Shown here: one piece after another, positions 7,994-16,783 of the stretch
Position numbering within the stretch: the stretch's first letter is position 1
Layout: every line of letters begins with the position of its first letter
NCBI GenBank assembly: GCA_016342455.1
Contig: JAEIOE010000005.1
Coordinates: forward strand, 1-64,000
DNA length: 64,000 nucleotides
Origin: Mycoplasmatota bacterium
GTDB lineage: Bacteria; Bacillota_I; Bacilli_A; Izemoplasmatales; Hujiaoplasmataceae
Reading direction: 5' to 3'
Translations under genes and position numbers: made by a program
Notes under the pieces: model-generated
What the model was told of the DNA's origin: nothing
What the model saw: only the letters and a program-made list of their open reading frames with translations
Database searches by the model: none

Positions 7994-8127
7994 CGCAACA
8001 TGTTCAAGACAAGGGTAAAACATAGAATATTTTTACACAAAACAGTGATAAACATTGTAAAGACAAGACACGAAAATTATACCAAGTTTATATAAATGTT
8101 AAAAACGGCCAAATATGGCCGTTTTTA
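7994..8127 (+). repeat. Promoter-repeat unit, copy 3, with GC-rich terminator
   Basis: Direct repeats CGCAACATGTTCAAGACAAG (from 7994) and AAACATTGTAAAGACAAG (from 8050) surround TAGAAT (8023-8028) and TGATAA (8046-8051), spacer 17. The terminator differs from the other copies: AAAAACGGCC (8101) pairs with GGCCGTTTTT (8118-8127). Confidence 0.75.
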
Positions 8128-8134
8128 CTTATGA

Positions 8135-8160
8135 CGCAACATGTTAAAGTCAATGTAAGA
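8135..8160 (+). repeat. Degenerate scrap of the promoter-repeat unit
   Basis: CGCAACATGTTAAAGTCAA resembles the first direct repeat of the five larger units but the promoter and second repeat do not follow. The rest of the gene-free stretch 7747-8581 holds copy 3, the tRNA-like scraps at 8243-8297 and otherwise nothing I can identify. Confidence 0.5.
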
Positions 8161-8242
8161 GCGGTTGATGGGGGTTGAAATGTATTGATATTCGAGTAAA
8201 ATTGAAGATATTTTTAATGTTTTCTAAGTATTAAATCGTATA

Positions 8243-8297
8243 GACCGTGGGGCGGACTTGAACTTTTATTTAGGGTAGCCGGCGATGGGACTTGAAC
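8243..8297 (-). other. Two tRNA-3'-end-like scraps
   Basis: Read on the minus strand, 8297-8275 is GTTCAAGTCCC followed by ATCGCCGGCTAC, the layout of a tRNA T-loop/T-stem plus acceptor strand. 8263-8243 gives GTTCAAGTCCG and CCCCACGGTC, of the same type. The matching 5' T-stem and the rest of the tRNA are missing, so they are not genes. Such 3' tRNA pieces are typical of attachment sites left by integrated elements. Confidence 0.35.
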
Positions 8298-8581
8298 TTT
8301 GATTTGAAATGACTTGATAAGGGTTTTATAATGAATAAAAATTACTTTAACAGGAATTGATAAAGAATTTTTAAGTCGTATTGAAATCACAAAATCAAAA
8401 TGTTATAATTTGTGAGTAGGATTTATTTTTGGGTCTCAAATACAAGCTAGAATTACATATATAATATCTAACTTTTTAGATATTAAATGAAGTTATTGGT
8501 TAGTATTTATCAGCAGTTTAAAAGTTTTATTAAGAGAGTCAGTAATTCAATTTAGAAGTCTATTAATTATATGACGTTCAA

Positions 8582-9280
8582 ATGGGTTGGTATTATCTTC
8601 AATCTAGATACTATAATCCTGAATCTTGCAGATTCATTAATAATGATGTAATAATAGGTGAGTTTGCATCTGGCAATTCAAATATCTTCTCTTATACAAC
8701 TAACAACCCAGTAAATTATGCTGATTCAACAGGATATGCGAGATACAAGAATATAGGAGTAGGAGTTCAAATAGCTTTCTCTGTTTCGATATCTTGGGTA
8801 TCATTCTCTGGTGGATTCGAGTTAGTTTGGTATACCTCTCAACAAGTTAAGGTTGGAAGAGCATCCAGATATGTCCCACATGTTTATGGGTATGTTGAAG
8901 CTGGTCTTGAGTATTTGTATAACGGTATGGGTGTCATAGATAAATTGATAGAAAGTTTAACGAAAACTGCTAGTAATCCAAAAGTTTATTCAGCAGGAAT
9001 TAGTTTGTCAGGCTTTGAGATAAGAGGAAACAAGAAATTTACTTTGCCAAATCATTACTCAGAAGGGTTTAACACAAGAACTATAAATTTTGGTTATGGT
9101 AAAACATATTATTCATGGTCAAAGTATTGTAAAGTGTATGGTGCAGGTGTTTATTTATGGGGTTACTCATTAGGAATATCTAGATCTAAGAGTTATTATT
9201 ATTATCTAGGAACCGCAACAAGTATGATAAGAACGCTAATGGGTGTTTTAGGCATTAGTACAAGTAAACCATCAGTTTAA
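8582..9280 (+). CDS. Orphan Rhs C-terminal tip with end of Rhs core (toxin, copy 2)
   Basis: The first ~50 residues are the end of an Rhs/YD core: MGWYYLQSRYYNPESCRF and YTTNNPVNYADSTG are the hallmark 'YYLxxRYYDPxxGRF ... NNPVxYxDPxG' boundary of polymorphic toxins. Core coding continues upstream only to about 8567 before a stop, so the ~1500-residue Rhs body is missing and this is a displaced tip. The ~180-residue variable domain is rich in Gly/Ser/Tyr and alternating hydrophobic residues (VQIAFSVSISWVSFSGGFEL), suggesting amphipathic beta strands, with a conserved end shared with 2273-2701. No nuclease motif is visible; a membrane target is inferred from its membrane immunity partner. Confidence 0.75.
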   Translation: MGWYYLQSRYYNPESCRFINNDVIIGEFASGNSNIFSYTTNNPVNYADSTGYARYKNIGVGVQIAFSVSISWVSFSGGFELVWYTSQQVKVGRASRYVPHVYGYVEAGLEYLYNGMGVIDKLIESLTKTASNPKVYSAGISLSGFEIRGNKKFTLPNHYSEGFNTRTINFGYGKTYYSWSKYCKVYGAGVYLWGYSLGISRSKSYYYYLGTATSMIRTLMGVLGISTSKPSV

Positions 9281-9297
9281 TTCAGGAGGATGGACGT

Positions 9298-9771
9298 ATG
9301 GAGTTTGAAATATTATATGATTCACATTCATATGCACCAAAAACATTTATACCAATATTCTTAGCTTTGTTATTTGTTATTATAGGAGTTATAATATTGA
9401 GACAGAAAACCGGGTCAGATACAGGTCCAAAAGCAATGATTGCAGTCGGGACTATTTTGATTTTGTTTCTAATTCTAGGTTATGTATCTGATAGGAAAAA
9501 CGTAATTAAGCCATATTTAGAGGGTGATTATGAGATTGTTGAGGGCTATCCTGTAGATTTTGAGTATACCGAATCATTCTCAGGTAATGACTATTTCTAT
9601 ATTGATGGGGAACTATTCATACTTGGTGCTACTAGAGCGCCTGGACTTCAACAAACTGCCTACCAAGGAGGACCAATTGATTCTGAAGATAACTATTATA
9701 GAATCACTTATGTTTCTTTTGGTGAAAACAATTATATTTTTAAAGTCGAGATAGTTGTAGAATCTAATTAG
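9298..9771 (+). CDS. Two-helix membrane immunity protein of the Rhs tip (copy 2)
   Basis: CAGGAGG lies ahead of ATG 9298, 17 bases after the toxin stop. The 157 residues comprise two membrane helices (about 17-34 and 47-63) and a C-terminal soluble domain, colinear with the protein at 2716-3189 (VEGYP, FYIDGEL, APGLQQTAYQGGPI, RITYVSF). Conservation is strongest in the soluble part. As toxin copy 2 is complete from the core boundary onward, this pair could still be functional as a cassette if placed behind an Rhs body. Confidence 0.75.
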   Translation: MEFEILYDSHSYAPKTFIPIFLALLFVIIGVIILRQKTGSDTGPKAMIAVGTILILFLILGYVSDRKNVIKPYLEGDYEIVEGYPVDFEYTESFSGNDYFYIDGELFILGATRAPGLQQTAYQGGPIDSEDNYYRITYVSFGENNYIFKVEIVVESN

Positions 9772-9774
9772 TTT

Positions 9775-9798
9775 AGGGGGATACTATCCCCCTTTTTT
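9775..9798 (+). terminator. Terminator of the toxin/immunity pair
   Basis: AGGGGGATA and TATCCCCC form a tight hairpin around a single C-type turn, followed by six T residues. Confidence 0.85.
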
Positions 9799-9809
9799 CA
9801 TGAAGAGAT

Positions 9810-9930
9810 CGCAACACGTTCAAGACAAGGGTGAAACATTGAATATTTTTACTAAAAATAGTGATAAACATTGTTAAGACAAGACATTTTTCAGAACCAA
9901 GTTTATCCCTAAAAGGATAAACTTTTTTTG
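9810..9930 (+). repeat. Promoter-repeat unit, copy 4, with terminator
   Basis: Direct repeats CGCAACACGTTCAAGACAAG (from 9810) and AAACATTGTTAAGACAAG (from 9866) surround TTGAAT (9839-9844) and TGATAA (9862-9867), spacer 17. The hairpin AAGTTTATCC/GGATAAACTT with seven T residues (9899-9928) ends the unit. Confidence 0.8.
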
Positions 9931-9997
9931 TTGAATAAAAAAAATTGAATAATTTCAGGATAATCGGAAATCAAAAAAAAAAAATATGCGCGCCTTG

Positions 9998-10026
9998 TTG
10001 ACAGATGATTTTTGCTGTGATAATAT
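9998..10026 (+). promoter_or_regulatory. Consensus promoter of the radical SAM operon
   Basis: TTGACA (9998-10003), 17-base spacer, TAATAT (10021-10026), then a ~45-base leader to the CGGAG ribosome site of the gene at 10081. Confidence 0.8.
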
Positions 10027-10080
10027 GATAAATGATATAAGTCAAAAACAAATGAAAGAAGAAATCAATTCGGAGTTTAT

Positions 10081-11490
10081 ATGGATATAGATAATCTTAT
10101 GAAAATAGAGCTAAGTGACTGTATAATTATTGTTAATACAGAGAATGGTGATGTAATCGAAGTTGACAAGAGGCTATTTAATGATAAGAAGGCTTTAAAT
10201 AAAGAACTAATTAAGAACAATTTTTATGAAAAGTTACTATATTCAATGAAATTTAGTAAAGATTCATTTAAAACTGTATATATAAGTTTACATATATCAA
10301 GTAAATGTAATATGAATTGTAAGTATTGTTTCATGAATGATAGAAAGTACAATAATCTTTCATTTGAGGATTCAAAGAAATTCATTGATATGATAATCGA
10401 TGAATATCCAAATGCTGGTAAGTATATAGTGGATCCTACTGGAAGTGGAGAACCACTATTAGAATTAGACAATTTATGCAAAATAGGTGAATACTGTAAA
10501 CAAAAAAGTGACGACCTTAAGAGAGAAGTATTGCCAATGATAGTTACTAATGGTCTTTTACTAACAGAAAAAGTAGTAAAAAGACTAAGGGAATCAGGGG
10601 TCTTATTTGGAGTTAGTTTAGATGGAGATAAAAAGACTAACGATATATATAGATATGATTACTTAGGAAATGGAACCTATAAAAGAGTTATTAGTAATGT
10701 TAAGAAAATTAAAGATAGATCTCTTATGGGTGTAGCTCTAACTATAACAGATAAGAATATGGACTTAGTTAAGAACTTAAAACACTTAATAAAGTATTTT
10801 CCAACTGTTAGTATGAAACCAGTTAGAGTTATAGATTCTAATATTGGAATAAATGAATCTAATATTGATAAGTTAAAGAATTCTTATACAGAATTATATG
10901 AGTTCCTATTAAAACAAACAACTAAAGGTAATTTAGAGTACCTTTCAGCTATTCTCAATGGAGATGACTATTTTGGTAAGTTCTTATTAAGAAGCATATT
11001 ATGTATAAAAGTAACTACTAGATGTGACGCTGGAGTTGGGAGATTTTCTTTAGCACCTGATGGATTAATATATGCGTGTCCAGGAGCTATAGATATATCT
11101 GAATTAGTAATAGGTTCTTTAGAAAAAGGCATAGAAAAAGAAAAAAGAGATTTCTTATGGAATACTCTAGTAAATAGAAATAAATGTCAAGACTGTTACG
11201 CAAAGTTTGTATGTGGAGGAGAATGTTTTGTGAATGCATATTATTCAACTAAATCAATAACTGAAAAAGATGATGTTATGTGTGAATTGAAAAGACACTT
11301 ATTCAAGTTATCATTAGCGTTCAACCACTATTTAAAACAAATGGAGTGTTACAGTGTAGTTATAAGGGGGTGTGTTGAGAAGACTAAAAGGTTTGATGAG
11401 GAGAAGGAAGTAACTAACTTTCTTAAGAGAAATCCAAATGTAAGTTTCAATGATATTAAGTATCATAAAGCTTATATCGATCGTAAGTAA
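10081..11490 (+). CDS. Radical SAM/SPASM peptide-maturase-like protein
   Basis: The 469-residue product has an N-terminal ~60-residue segment of the sort seen in peptide maturases (IIIVNTENGDVIEVD), a radical SAM barrel with C76-x3-C80-x2-C83 (KCNMNCKYCF), GSGEPLLE as the SAM-binding glycine block, and a C-terminal SPASM domain rich in cysteines (RCDAGVGRF, YACPGA, KCQDCYAKFVCGGEC, VMCE) for two extra Fe-S clusters. This build fits enzymes that modify ribosomal peptides or activate sulfatases; the N-terminal segment favours peptide or protein modification. No short Cys-rich precursor is visible upstream; the next gene, a large exported protein 29 bases away, is the best substrate candidate. 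Cytoplasmic, oxygen-sensitive. Confidence 0.85.
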   Translation: MDIDNLMKIELSDCIIIVNTENGDVIEVDKRLFNDKKALNKELIKNNFYEKLLYSMKFSKDSFKTVYISLHISSKCNMNCKYCFMNDRKYNNLSFEDSKKFIDMIIDEYPNAGKYIVDPTGSGEPLLELDNLCKIGEYCKQKSDDLKREVLPMIVTNGLLLTEKVVKRLRESGVLFGVSLDGDKKTNDIYRYDYLGNGTYKRVISNVKKIKDRSLMGVALTITDKNMDLVKNLKHLIKYFPTVSMKPVRVIDSNIGINESNIDKLKNSYTELYEFLLKQTTKGNLEYLSAILNGDDYFGKFLLRSILCIKVTTRCDAGVGRFSLAPDGLIYACPGAIDISELVIGSLEKGIEKEKRDFLWNTLVNRNKCQDCYAKFVCGGECFVNAYYSTKSITEKDDVMCELKRHLFKLSLAFNHYLKQMECYSVVIRGCVEKTKRFDEEKEVTNFLKRNPNVSFNDIKYHKAYIDRK

Positions 11491-11519
11491 ATATAATTTT
11501 ATTATACAAGGAGAGAAGG

Positions 11520-13199
11520 ATGAAGAAGAAAATATTATTGGTATCTATCCTATCGTTAATTATTTTTGGTTTGGTATCAGCAAATCAACATAAAGCATAT
11601 GCATATTCAGTTGATGAAAATTTAGAAGAAGAAAAAATTGGAATTTCAAAGAATGAACAAGAATTCTTTGATAAAAAAACAGCTGAACAAAAATTATTAG
11701 AAACTAAAAATGATATTATGATAGTAGATACTATTAACAACCGAGATAAAGAAACTATAACTGTAAAAGGTGTAGAATACGAAAAAGATGCACTTATATA
11801 CTCTGTATATAGTGCAAGTGCAAATGGGGAATTGGAAGAATATATCACAGAAGACTCAAAGAATATTGATGATACTACTAAGTTAATACTACAAAGTTTT
11901 CAAAATAAAGCTATCAGCGAAGATTTATCATATAATGATATAGCAATTCAGTTTGATGACTCTAAGAGTATTACTTTAGATATATCGTTGGTTATTGATA
12001 TGTTACCAAAAGAAGTAATAATTGATAGTAGTTCTGTTCAAACAAAGGCTACTTATTACTATGAAACTGTATATGTAGGATATTATGAAACTTATAATTA
12101 CCTGTGGACAGATACGGGGATATACAGTATTCAAGCTGAATATTATAAAGATATTTTTGGGAATACTATTTATACAGGATCTACAAGATATGTCTTAAAT
12201 GCACACTTTTGTACTTATGATCATATAAATACTGTAGAGTTTGACTATCAATCTTATAGCAATATAGGAGTAGATGGAAGTTCTGCCCCACTTGCAAATA
12301 TACATTTGATTTATGATTATTGGGGTAAGGAGAAAATGATATTAGAGTCTGATGATATTGGTGTTGCTTACAAAATATCACAGGAAGTTCATTATGACAG
12401 AAATCAATATAATAAGATAAACGGATTATCTGTTGATGTTATGTATTCTTCTGAAAGTGAAATTCCTTTATTATCTTGGACATATGCAGCGATTGGCAAC
12501 TATTTTCATAAGTTATTATTAACTAACTCAGATAATAATAAGTATACAAAATCTACAGAGTATTATGATGTGAACTTAGGAGTTAATGTAGATGGAAGCT
12601 TGGAGTTAGTTTGCGATGAAAATGGAGATGTTGAATACGAAGACTTAGTAACTTTTACGTTTAATTTTGGAGTAGGAAAATCAGATCCAGAGGTAGAAGT
12701 TATTTCTGATGCACATTATATAAGGGATGTTTACCCTTATTTAATTTGGGGAAACTCAGTAGTTGATTATAACAACCATACACCGTTTGAAAGATTTATT
12801 TGGGACAAGGCTTCTTTAGATAATAATATAACAGCAAGAAATGCACAACAGGAGCCATTAACAGATATGTACTATATGAGTTTGGGAAGCGATAATAGTG
12901 TTGATGACAATGATGGGACAATTATTCCTTTAAGTGTTCAAAATAATGCTTGTCGTTGGGATATTTTCTTTAACTATATACCTGATCAGTACATAGAAAA
13001 AAATCAATATACAAACTATAATTGGGCCTTAAAAATAACTGGACAATACAGTGATATACCAGGGATAATAACTAAGTTCGAGGAATGGGATTCGGTAATA
13101 TATAATAGAACAGGGGAGTATCTTGTTATGGTTGGAATAGAAGATTCTGATGGGAATAAAAGAACACAAATCATTAAAGTAATTGTGTCAAGTTGTTAG
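11520..13199 (+). CDS. Large exported protein, partner of the radical SAM enzyme
   Basis: GGAGAGAAGG lies ahead of ATG 11520. 559 residues with a signal peptide (MKKKILLVSILSLIIFGLVS, likely cut before or after AYAYS), a charged linker (~30-150) and a long beta-rich, Tyr/Asp/Asn-rich region. Cysteines are few (NAHFCTYDH, LVCDENG, NACRWD and a terminal SSC), possible modification points. The end (YLVMVGIEDSDGNKRTQIIKV) resembles an Ig-like strand pattern. I do not recognise the family. Operon position after a SPASM maturase suggests it is modified or needs modification of a neighbour. Confidence 0.7.
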   Translation: MKKKILLVSILSLIIFGLVSANQHKAYAYSVDENLEEEKIGISKNEQEFFDKKTAEQKLLETKNDIMIVDTINNRDKETITVKGVEYEKDALIYSVYSASANGELEEYITEDSKNIDDTTKLILQSFQNKAISEDLSYNDIAIQFDDSKSITLDISLVIDMLPKEVIIDSSSVQTKATYYYETVYVGYYETYNYLWTDTGIYSIQAEYYKDIFGNTIYTGSTRYVLNAHFCTYDHINTVEFDYQSYSNIGVDGSSAPLANIHLIYDYWGKEKMILESDDIGVAYKISQEVHYDRNQYNKINGLSVDVMYSSESEIPLLSWTYAAIGNYFHKLLLTNSDNNKYTKSTEYYDVNLGVNVDGSLELVCDENGDVEYEDLVTFTFNFGVGKSDPEVEVISDAHYIRDVYPYLIWGNSVVDYNNHTPFERFIWDKASLDNNITARNAQQEPLTDMYYMSLGSDNSVDDNDGTIIPLSVQNNACRWDIFFNYIPDQYIEKNQYTNYNWALKITGQYSDIPGIITKFEEWDSVIYNRTGEYLVMVGIEDSDGNKRTQIIKVIVSSC

Positions 13200-13209
13200 G
13201 TGGAAAATA

Positions 13210-13656
13210 ATGAGAAAGTTATTTAATATACAAACAATTCTATTGTTAATTATATTTGCTATTTTGTATTATATAATGATCCGTTTTTTAGATTCATATT
13301 TATTGATTCAGAATACTGTTATTATATTTATACCTTCAATTATAATTATATATGATATTTATATGAGATTTATTAAGAGAATGAGTATTAAGCATAATTT
13401 ATATTCTTTTCAAAAAATATTTTTGATTTATTACATGTTTATCAATACTGTAAATGTAATATTCGTGTGGGGAAATAATGAAGTATTGGTGTATGTTTTA
13501 TATGTGTTGATACCCGGTTTAATATACCTTTTATTGTCTCGTTTAATTTTAATATTAAGAGCTAAGAAAGATAGTATTGTAGGATATTTACCTTTTATCT
13601 TATTAGTTGTTTATTGGAAATTTTTAGCGTCATTAATGTGGTTATCTGGACTGTGA
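13210..13656 (+). CDS. Small polytopic membrane protein
   Basis: ATG 13210 follows TTAGGTGG, beginning just after the preceding stop; an upstream GTG at 13183 overlapping that gene has no ribosome site. About 148 residues with four to five hydrophobic helices and basic loops, no recognised motif. Cotranscribed with the maturase and exported protein; export, immunity or sensing are all possible roles. Confidence 0.65.
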   Translation: MRKLFNIQTILLLIIFAILYYIMIRFLDSYLLIQNTVIIFIPSIIIIYDIYMRFIKRMSIKHNLYSFQKIFLIYYMFINTVNVIFVWGNNEVLVYVLYVLIPGLIYLLLSRLILILRAKKDSIVGYLPFILLVVYWKFLASLMWLSGL

Positions 13657-13704
13657 TGGAAATTAAACAATTGTTAGTTGTGGTATCATATGCCTACAAA
13701 TGAA

Positions 13705-13826
13705 CGCAACTTGTTCAAGACAAGGGTGAAAAATTGAATATTTTTAGTAAAAACAGTGATAAACATCATTAAGACAAGACAGTATTACTTATTAAGTTTA
13801 TTTCTTAAAAGAAGTAAACTTTTTTA
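13705..13826 (+). repeat. Promoter-repeat unit, copy 5, with terminator
   Basis: Direct repeats CGCAACTTGTTCAAGACAAG (from 13705) and AAACATCATTAAGACAAG (from 13761) surround TTGAAT (13734-13739) and TGATAA (13757-13762), spacer 17. A hairpin AAGTTTATTTCTT / AAGAAGTAAACTT with T-run (13794-13826) ends it. The rest of 13657-13978 shows nothing further. Confidence 0.75.
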
Positions 13827-13978
13827 TTTATTAAAACTTGGCTGCTTTTATAGTGTTAATTTCTTAAGTTTCATTTAAGATTTATATTATAAAATAATAA
13901 TATGGATAGAACTAATCTATTTGAAAGATCTTTTATTAGCTTATTTAATAAAGAACTTAAAGAAATTGGAGATTATAT

Positions 13979-15394
13979 ATGAAAAAAACATTAACTATTT
14001 TGTCGTTTTTTATACTAGTATTTATTGTTGCTAGTTGTGATTCAACTTCGTCTGTTGAAAATACAACGTTAAATACTACTATAGAAACTTCAGAAGATGT
14101 ATTAAATACAGATACAACTGCTACAACAGAAAACAGTGCTGTAACAACAGAACTATCTGGATCAGTCTATCAAGAAGATGAGATGGTAGATGAAGTAGTA
14201 TACCCTCACAATGAAGTGATTGAAGTAAATATTGATATTACATCGGAAAATTATAATGATATTATAAATAATGCTATGGATGAAGAGTACCATACATGCG
14301 ATATCACTTATAATGGCTACTCCTTAACAAATGTAGCTATTAGAACAAAAGGAAATTCAAGTTTAAGAGATGTCTTTAATGCAAATGGAGATCGTTTTAG
14401 TTATAACATCGATTTAAATTACTATGAAAAACAAGATTTATTTGGAATTGATAAATTAATCTTAAACAATTTATATATGGATCCTTCTATGATTGCTGAA
14501 TATATTACATATGAAGCATTAGATTATTTAGGTGCGGTGTCGTCTAGAACAACATTTGTAGCTTTATCATTTAATGGCGAGTATTATGGCTTGTACCTCT
14601 CTGTAGAACATGTTGGAAATGAGTTCTTAGACACAAATTTTAATAATTCAGATGGAGAGCAGTATAAACCAGATAGTGGCGTTGGAGCGAATTTAAATTA
14701 TATATCAGATTCTACTAATTATTCTGCTTTAGTAGATGAAAACTCAGATGATTTATCTAACAAAGCAATAATTGAACTAATGAAAAGAATTGACTCTGGA
14801 GATGATTTAGTAGAAATCTTTAATGTAGAATCTTATCTAAAGTACCTAGCTGTATCAACTTATACAGTAAATCTTGATTCATATCAAGGAGGTATGTATC
14901 ATAATTACTATTTATATAATAATGACGGAGTTTTTGAATGGATTGCTTGGGATTTGAATATGGCTTTTAATGGTTTCCCTGGAGTTCGTATCACTGATTT
15001 ACAAGCTACTGAATATCTAATTGATGAACCGGTTATAAACAGTTTGAGTAGTTATCCTTTAATTGAATCTATATTAAGCAATGAAACTTACTTAGAAATG
15101 TATCACAGTTACTTACAAGAATTAATTGATGGATATTTTAACATAGAAACATTTGAACAACGAGTTAATGAAATTGCTGAAATGATAGATGATTATGTAG
15201 AAACAGATCCAAGTAGTTTTTATACTTATACAGCGTATCAAAACGCATTGTTTACAGATTCAACACTTTCATATAGCATCTTACAATTTGTGGAAACAAG
15301 ATCAGAAAATATTGATAAACAATTATCAGGATTAATACCTAGCACTAATGGTGGAAAAGGGAATGTAGTTTCAAGTACAAGACCACCAAGATAG
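13979..15394 (+). CDS. CotH-like kinase lipoprotein
   Basis: A lipoprotein signal (lipobox VASC, Cys20) is followed by a Thr/Ser/Glu-rich linker and a CotH domain (about 75-420): EVNIDITSENYNDI, the R-T-K-G-N-S-S block, FGIDKLILNN, YYGLYLSVEHV and WIAWDLNMAFNGF, the last being the metal-binding aspartate motif of this atypical protein-kinase family. CotH proteins phosphorylate surface proteins and occur in spore coats but also in non-spore formers and cellulosomes. GGAG precedes ATG 13979. The 471-residue size is usual. The substrate would be an extracellular protein; none is evident next to it. Confidence 0.85.
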   Translation: MKKTLTILSFFILVFIVASCDSTSSVENTTLNTTIETSEDVLNTDTTATTENSAVTTELSGSVYQEDEMVDEVVYPHNEVIEVNIDITSENYNDIINNAMDEEYHTCDITYNGYSLTNVAIRTKGNSSLRDVFNANGDRFSYNIDLNYYEKQDLFGIDKLILNNLYMDPSMIAEYITYEALDYLGAVSSRTTFVALSFNGEYYGLYLSVEHVGNEFLDTNFNNSDGEQYKPDSGVGANLNYISDSTNYSALVDENSDDLSNKAIIELMKRIDSGDDLVEIFNVESYLKYLAVSTYTVNLDSYQGGMYHNYYLYNNDGVFEWIAWDLNMAFNGFPGVRITDLQATEYLIDEPVINSLSSYPLIESILSNETYLEMYHSYLQELIDGYFNIETFEQRVNEIAEMIDDYVETDPSSFYTYTAYQNALFTDSTLSYSILQFVETRSENIDKQLSGLIPSTNGGKGNVVSSTRPPR

Positions 15395-15425
15395 CGAATT
15401 GAGGGTATCTAAAAACAGTATATAT

Positions 15426-15455
15426 AAAGCAGAATAATTATTTTATTCTGCTTTT
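15426..15455 (+). terminator. Terminator after the CotH-like gene
   Basis: AAAGCAGAATAA pairs with TTATTCTGCTTT, ending in a T-run. Confidence 0.85.
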
Positions 15456-15524
15456 ATTTGTTAGTCATATATTATGTAAAATATGTTAGAATATATATAG
15501 TCTTTATGTAAAAGGAGTGATTAG

Positions 15525-16658
15525 ATGTACGGATTAGTATTAGCGGGTGGCGGAGCCAAAGGCGCTTATCAAATTGGAGTTTGGAAAGCATTAAAAGAAT
15601 TAAATATTGAAATCAGCCTTGCAGTTGGAACAAGCATAGGAGCTCTAAACGGAGCTTTAGTTGCTCAAAATGATTATGACTTGGCTGAAGAACTTTGGTT
15701 GAATATGTCTATTCATTCCGTATTTTCAGCAGACCAAGAAATACTAGACGGATTATCAAATGCATTAAATAAACATATATTTAAAAATGATATAAGCTTC
15801 TATCGTAAATTGTATAGTTATATTAGTGAAAATAAAGGTTTAGATATTAGTCCTCTAAGAACAAATATACAATCTAGACTAGATGAAGACAAATTAATGA
15901 AATCCAATATAGATTTTGGGTTTGTTACTTATAGTATTAATGAGCGTAAACCTTTAAAACTATTTAAAAATGACATTAAAAAAGGTGAAATGAAATACTA
16001 CCTTTTAGGTTCAGCTCTTGTTCCAGGGTTTAGTCAAGACAAGAATTTTCCAGTTAAGTTTATTGATGGTGGAATACATGACCGTTTTCCAATTCAAATG
16101 GCGATTGATAAAGGCTGTAAAGATATTATAGCTGTTGAAACAGGCTTCAAAAAGTTAAAAAAATATACAGGAGCGAATATTACTTATATCATACCTTCCG
16201 AAGATACGGGTAATTTCCTATTCTTTGACAGAGACAGATCAAGAAGAAACCTTTCATTAGGTTATCTTGATGCAATGAAAACTTTTGAGAAACTCTATGG
16301 CATAAATTATTTCTTTGAAAGTGATATCTCAGATAATCAAATTTTAAGAAGTTTAATGAAAATATCTTCTTGCAAGCTTCAAGACTTATCAACAAAAAGT
16401 ATGGATACTGAAATTGTTACTATTAAACAACTTTTAGAAGTAGAACTTCCATATTTATCAAAAAAATTAGGAATAAAAAATGCTTCCTCATATAAGGAAA
16501 CAATAGTTACTATGTTAGAATACATGTTAAAACTAAATGAAGTGGAAAGACTAAAAGTCTATACCTATAATGAAGCAATTCAATTAATTGATAAAGTATA
16601 TAATCAAAATTGTATTGAAAAGACGGTTTTAAAGTTATTGAAACAAATATTTAGATAG
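15525..16658 (+). CDS. Patatin-like phospholipase
   Basis: The N-terminus MYGLVLAGGGAKGAYQIGVW is the oxyanion-hole glycine loop of the patatin/RssA family. The nucleophile serine is in VGTSIGALNGA (G-x-S-x-G) and the catalytic aspartate in FIDGGIHDRFP (D-G-G). About 377 residues: the patatin domain occupies the first ~220 and a helical C-terminal extension follows. A lipid acyl hydrolase acting at the inner face of the membrane is expected. AAGGAG precedes ATG 15525; it is a single-gene unit between two terminators. Confidence 0.9.
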   Translation: MYGLVLAGGGAKGAYQIGVWKALKELNIEISLAVGTSIGALNGALVAQNDYDLAEELWLNMSIHSVFSADQEILDGLSNALNKHIFKNDISFYRKLYSYISENKGLDISPLRTNIQSRLDEDKLMKSNIDFGFVTYSINERKPLKLFKNDIKKGEMKYYLLGSALVPGFSQDKNFPVKFIDGGIHDRFPIQMAIDKGCKDIIAVETGFKKLKKYTGANITYIIPSEDTGNFLFFDRDRSRRNLSLGYLDAMKTFEKLYGINYFFESDISDNQILRSLMKISSCKLQDLSTKSMDTEIVTIKQLLEVELPYLSKKLGIKNASSYKETIVTMLEYMLKLNEVERLKVYTYNEAIQLIDKVYNQNCIEKTVLKLLKQIFR

Positions 16659-16739
16659 CAATTTGGAGAAAAATTATATTTACTAAGAAAACACGTAAAG
16701 TTCAATAGATCAGAAAAGACTACAATTAAAAATATATAT

Positions 16740-16769
16740 AAAAAGCATGGATTAAACTCCATGCTTTTT
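16740..16769 (+). terminator. Terminator after the patatin gene
   Basis: AAAAAGCATGG and CCATGCTTTTT pair perfectly around an 8-base loop. Confidence 0.85.
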
Positions 16770-16783
16770 CTAAAAAAGCCCAT

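Noticed and set aside
3749-13826. The five repeat units as a CRISPR array
   Set aside because: They are kilobases apart, contain promoters and terminators, and have no spacers or cas genes.
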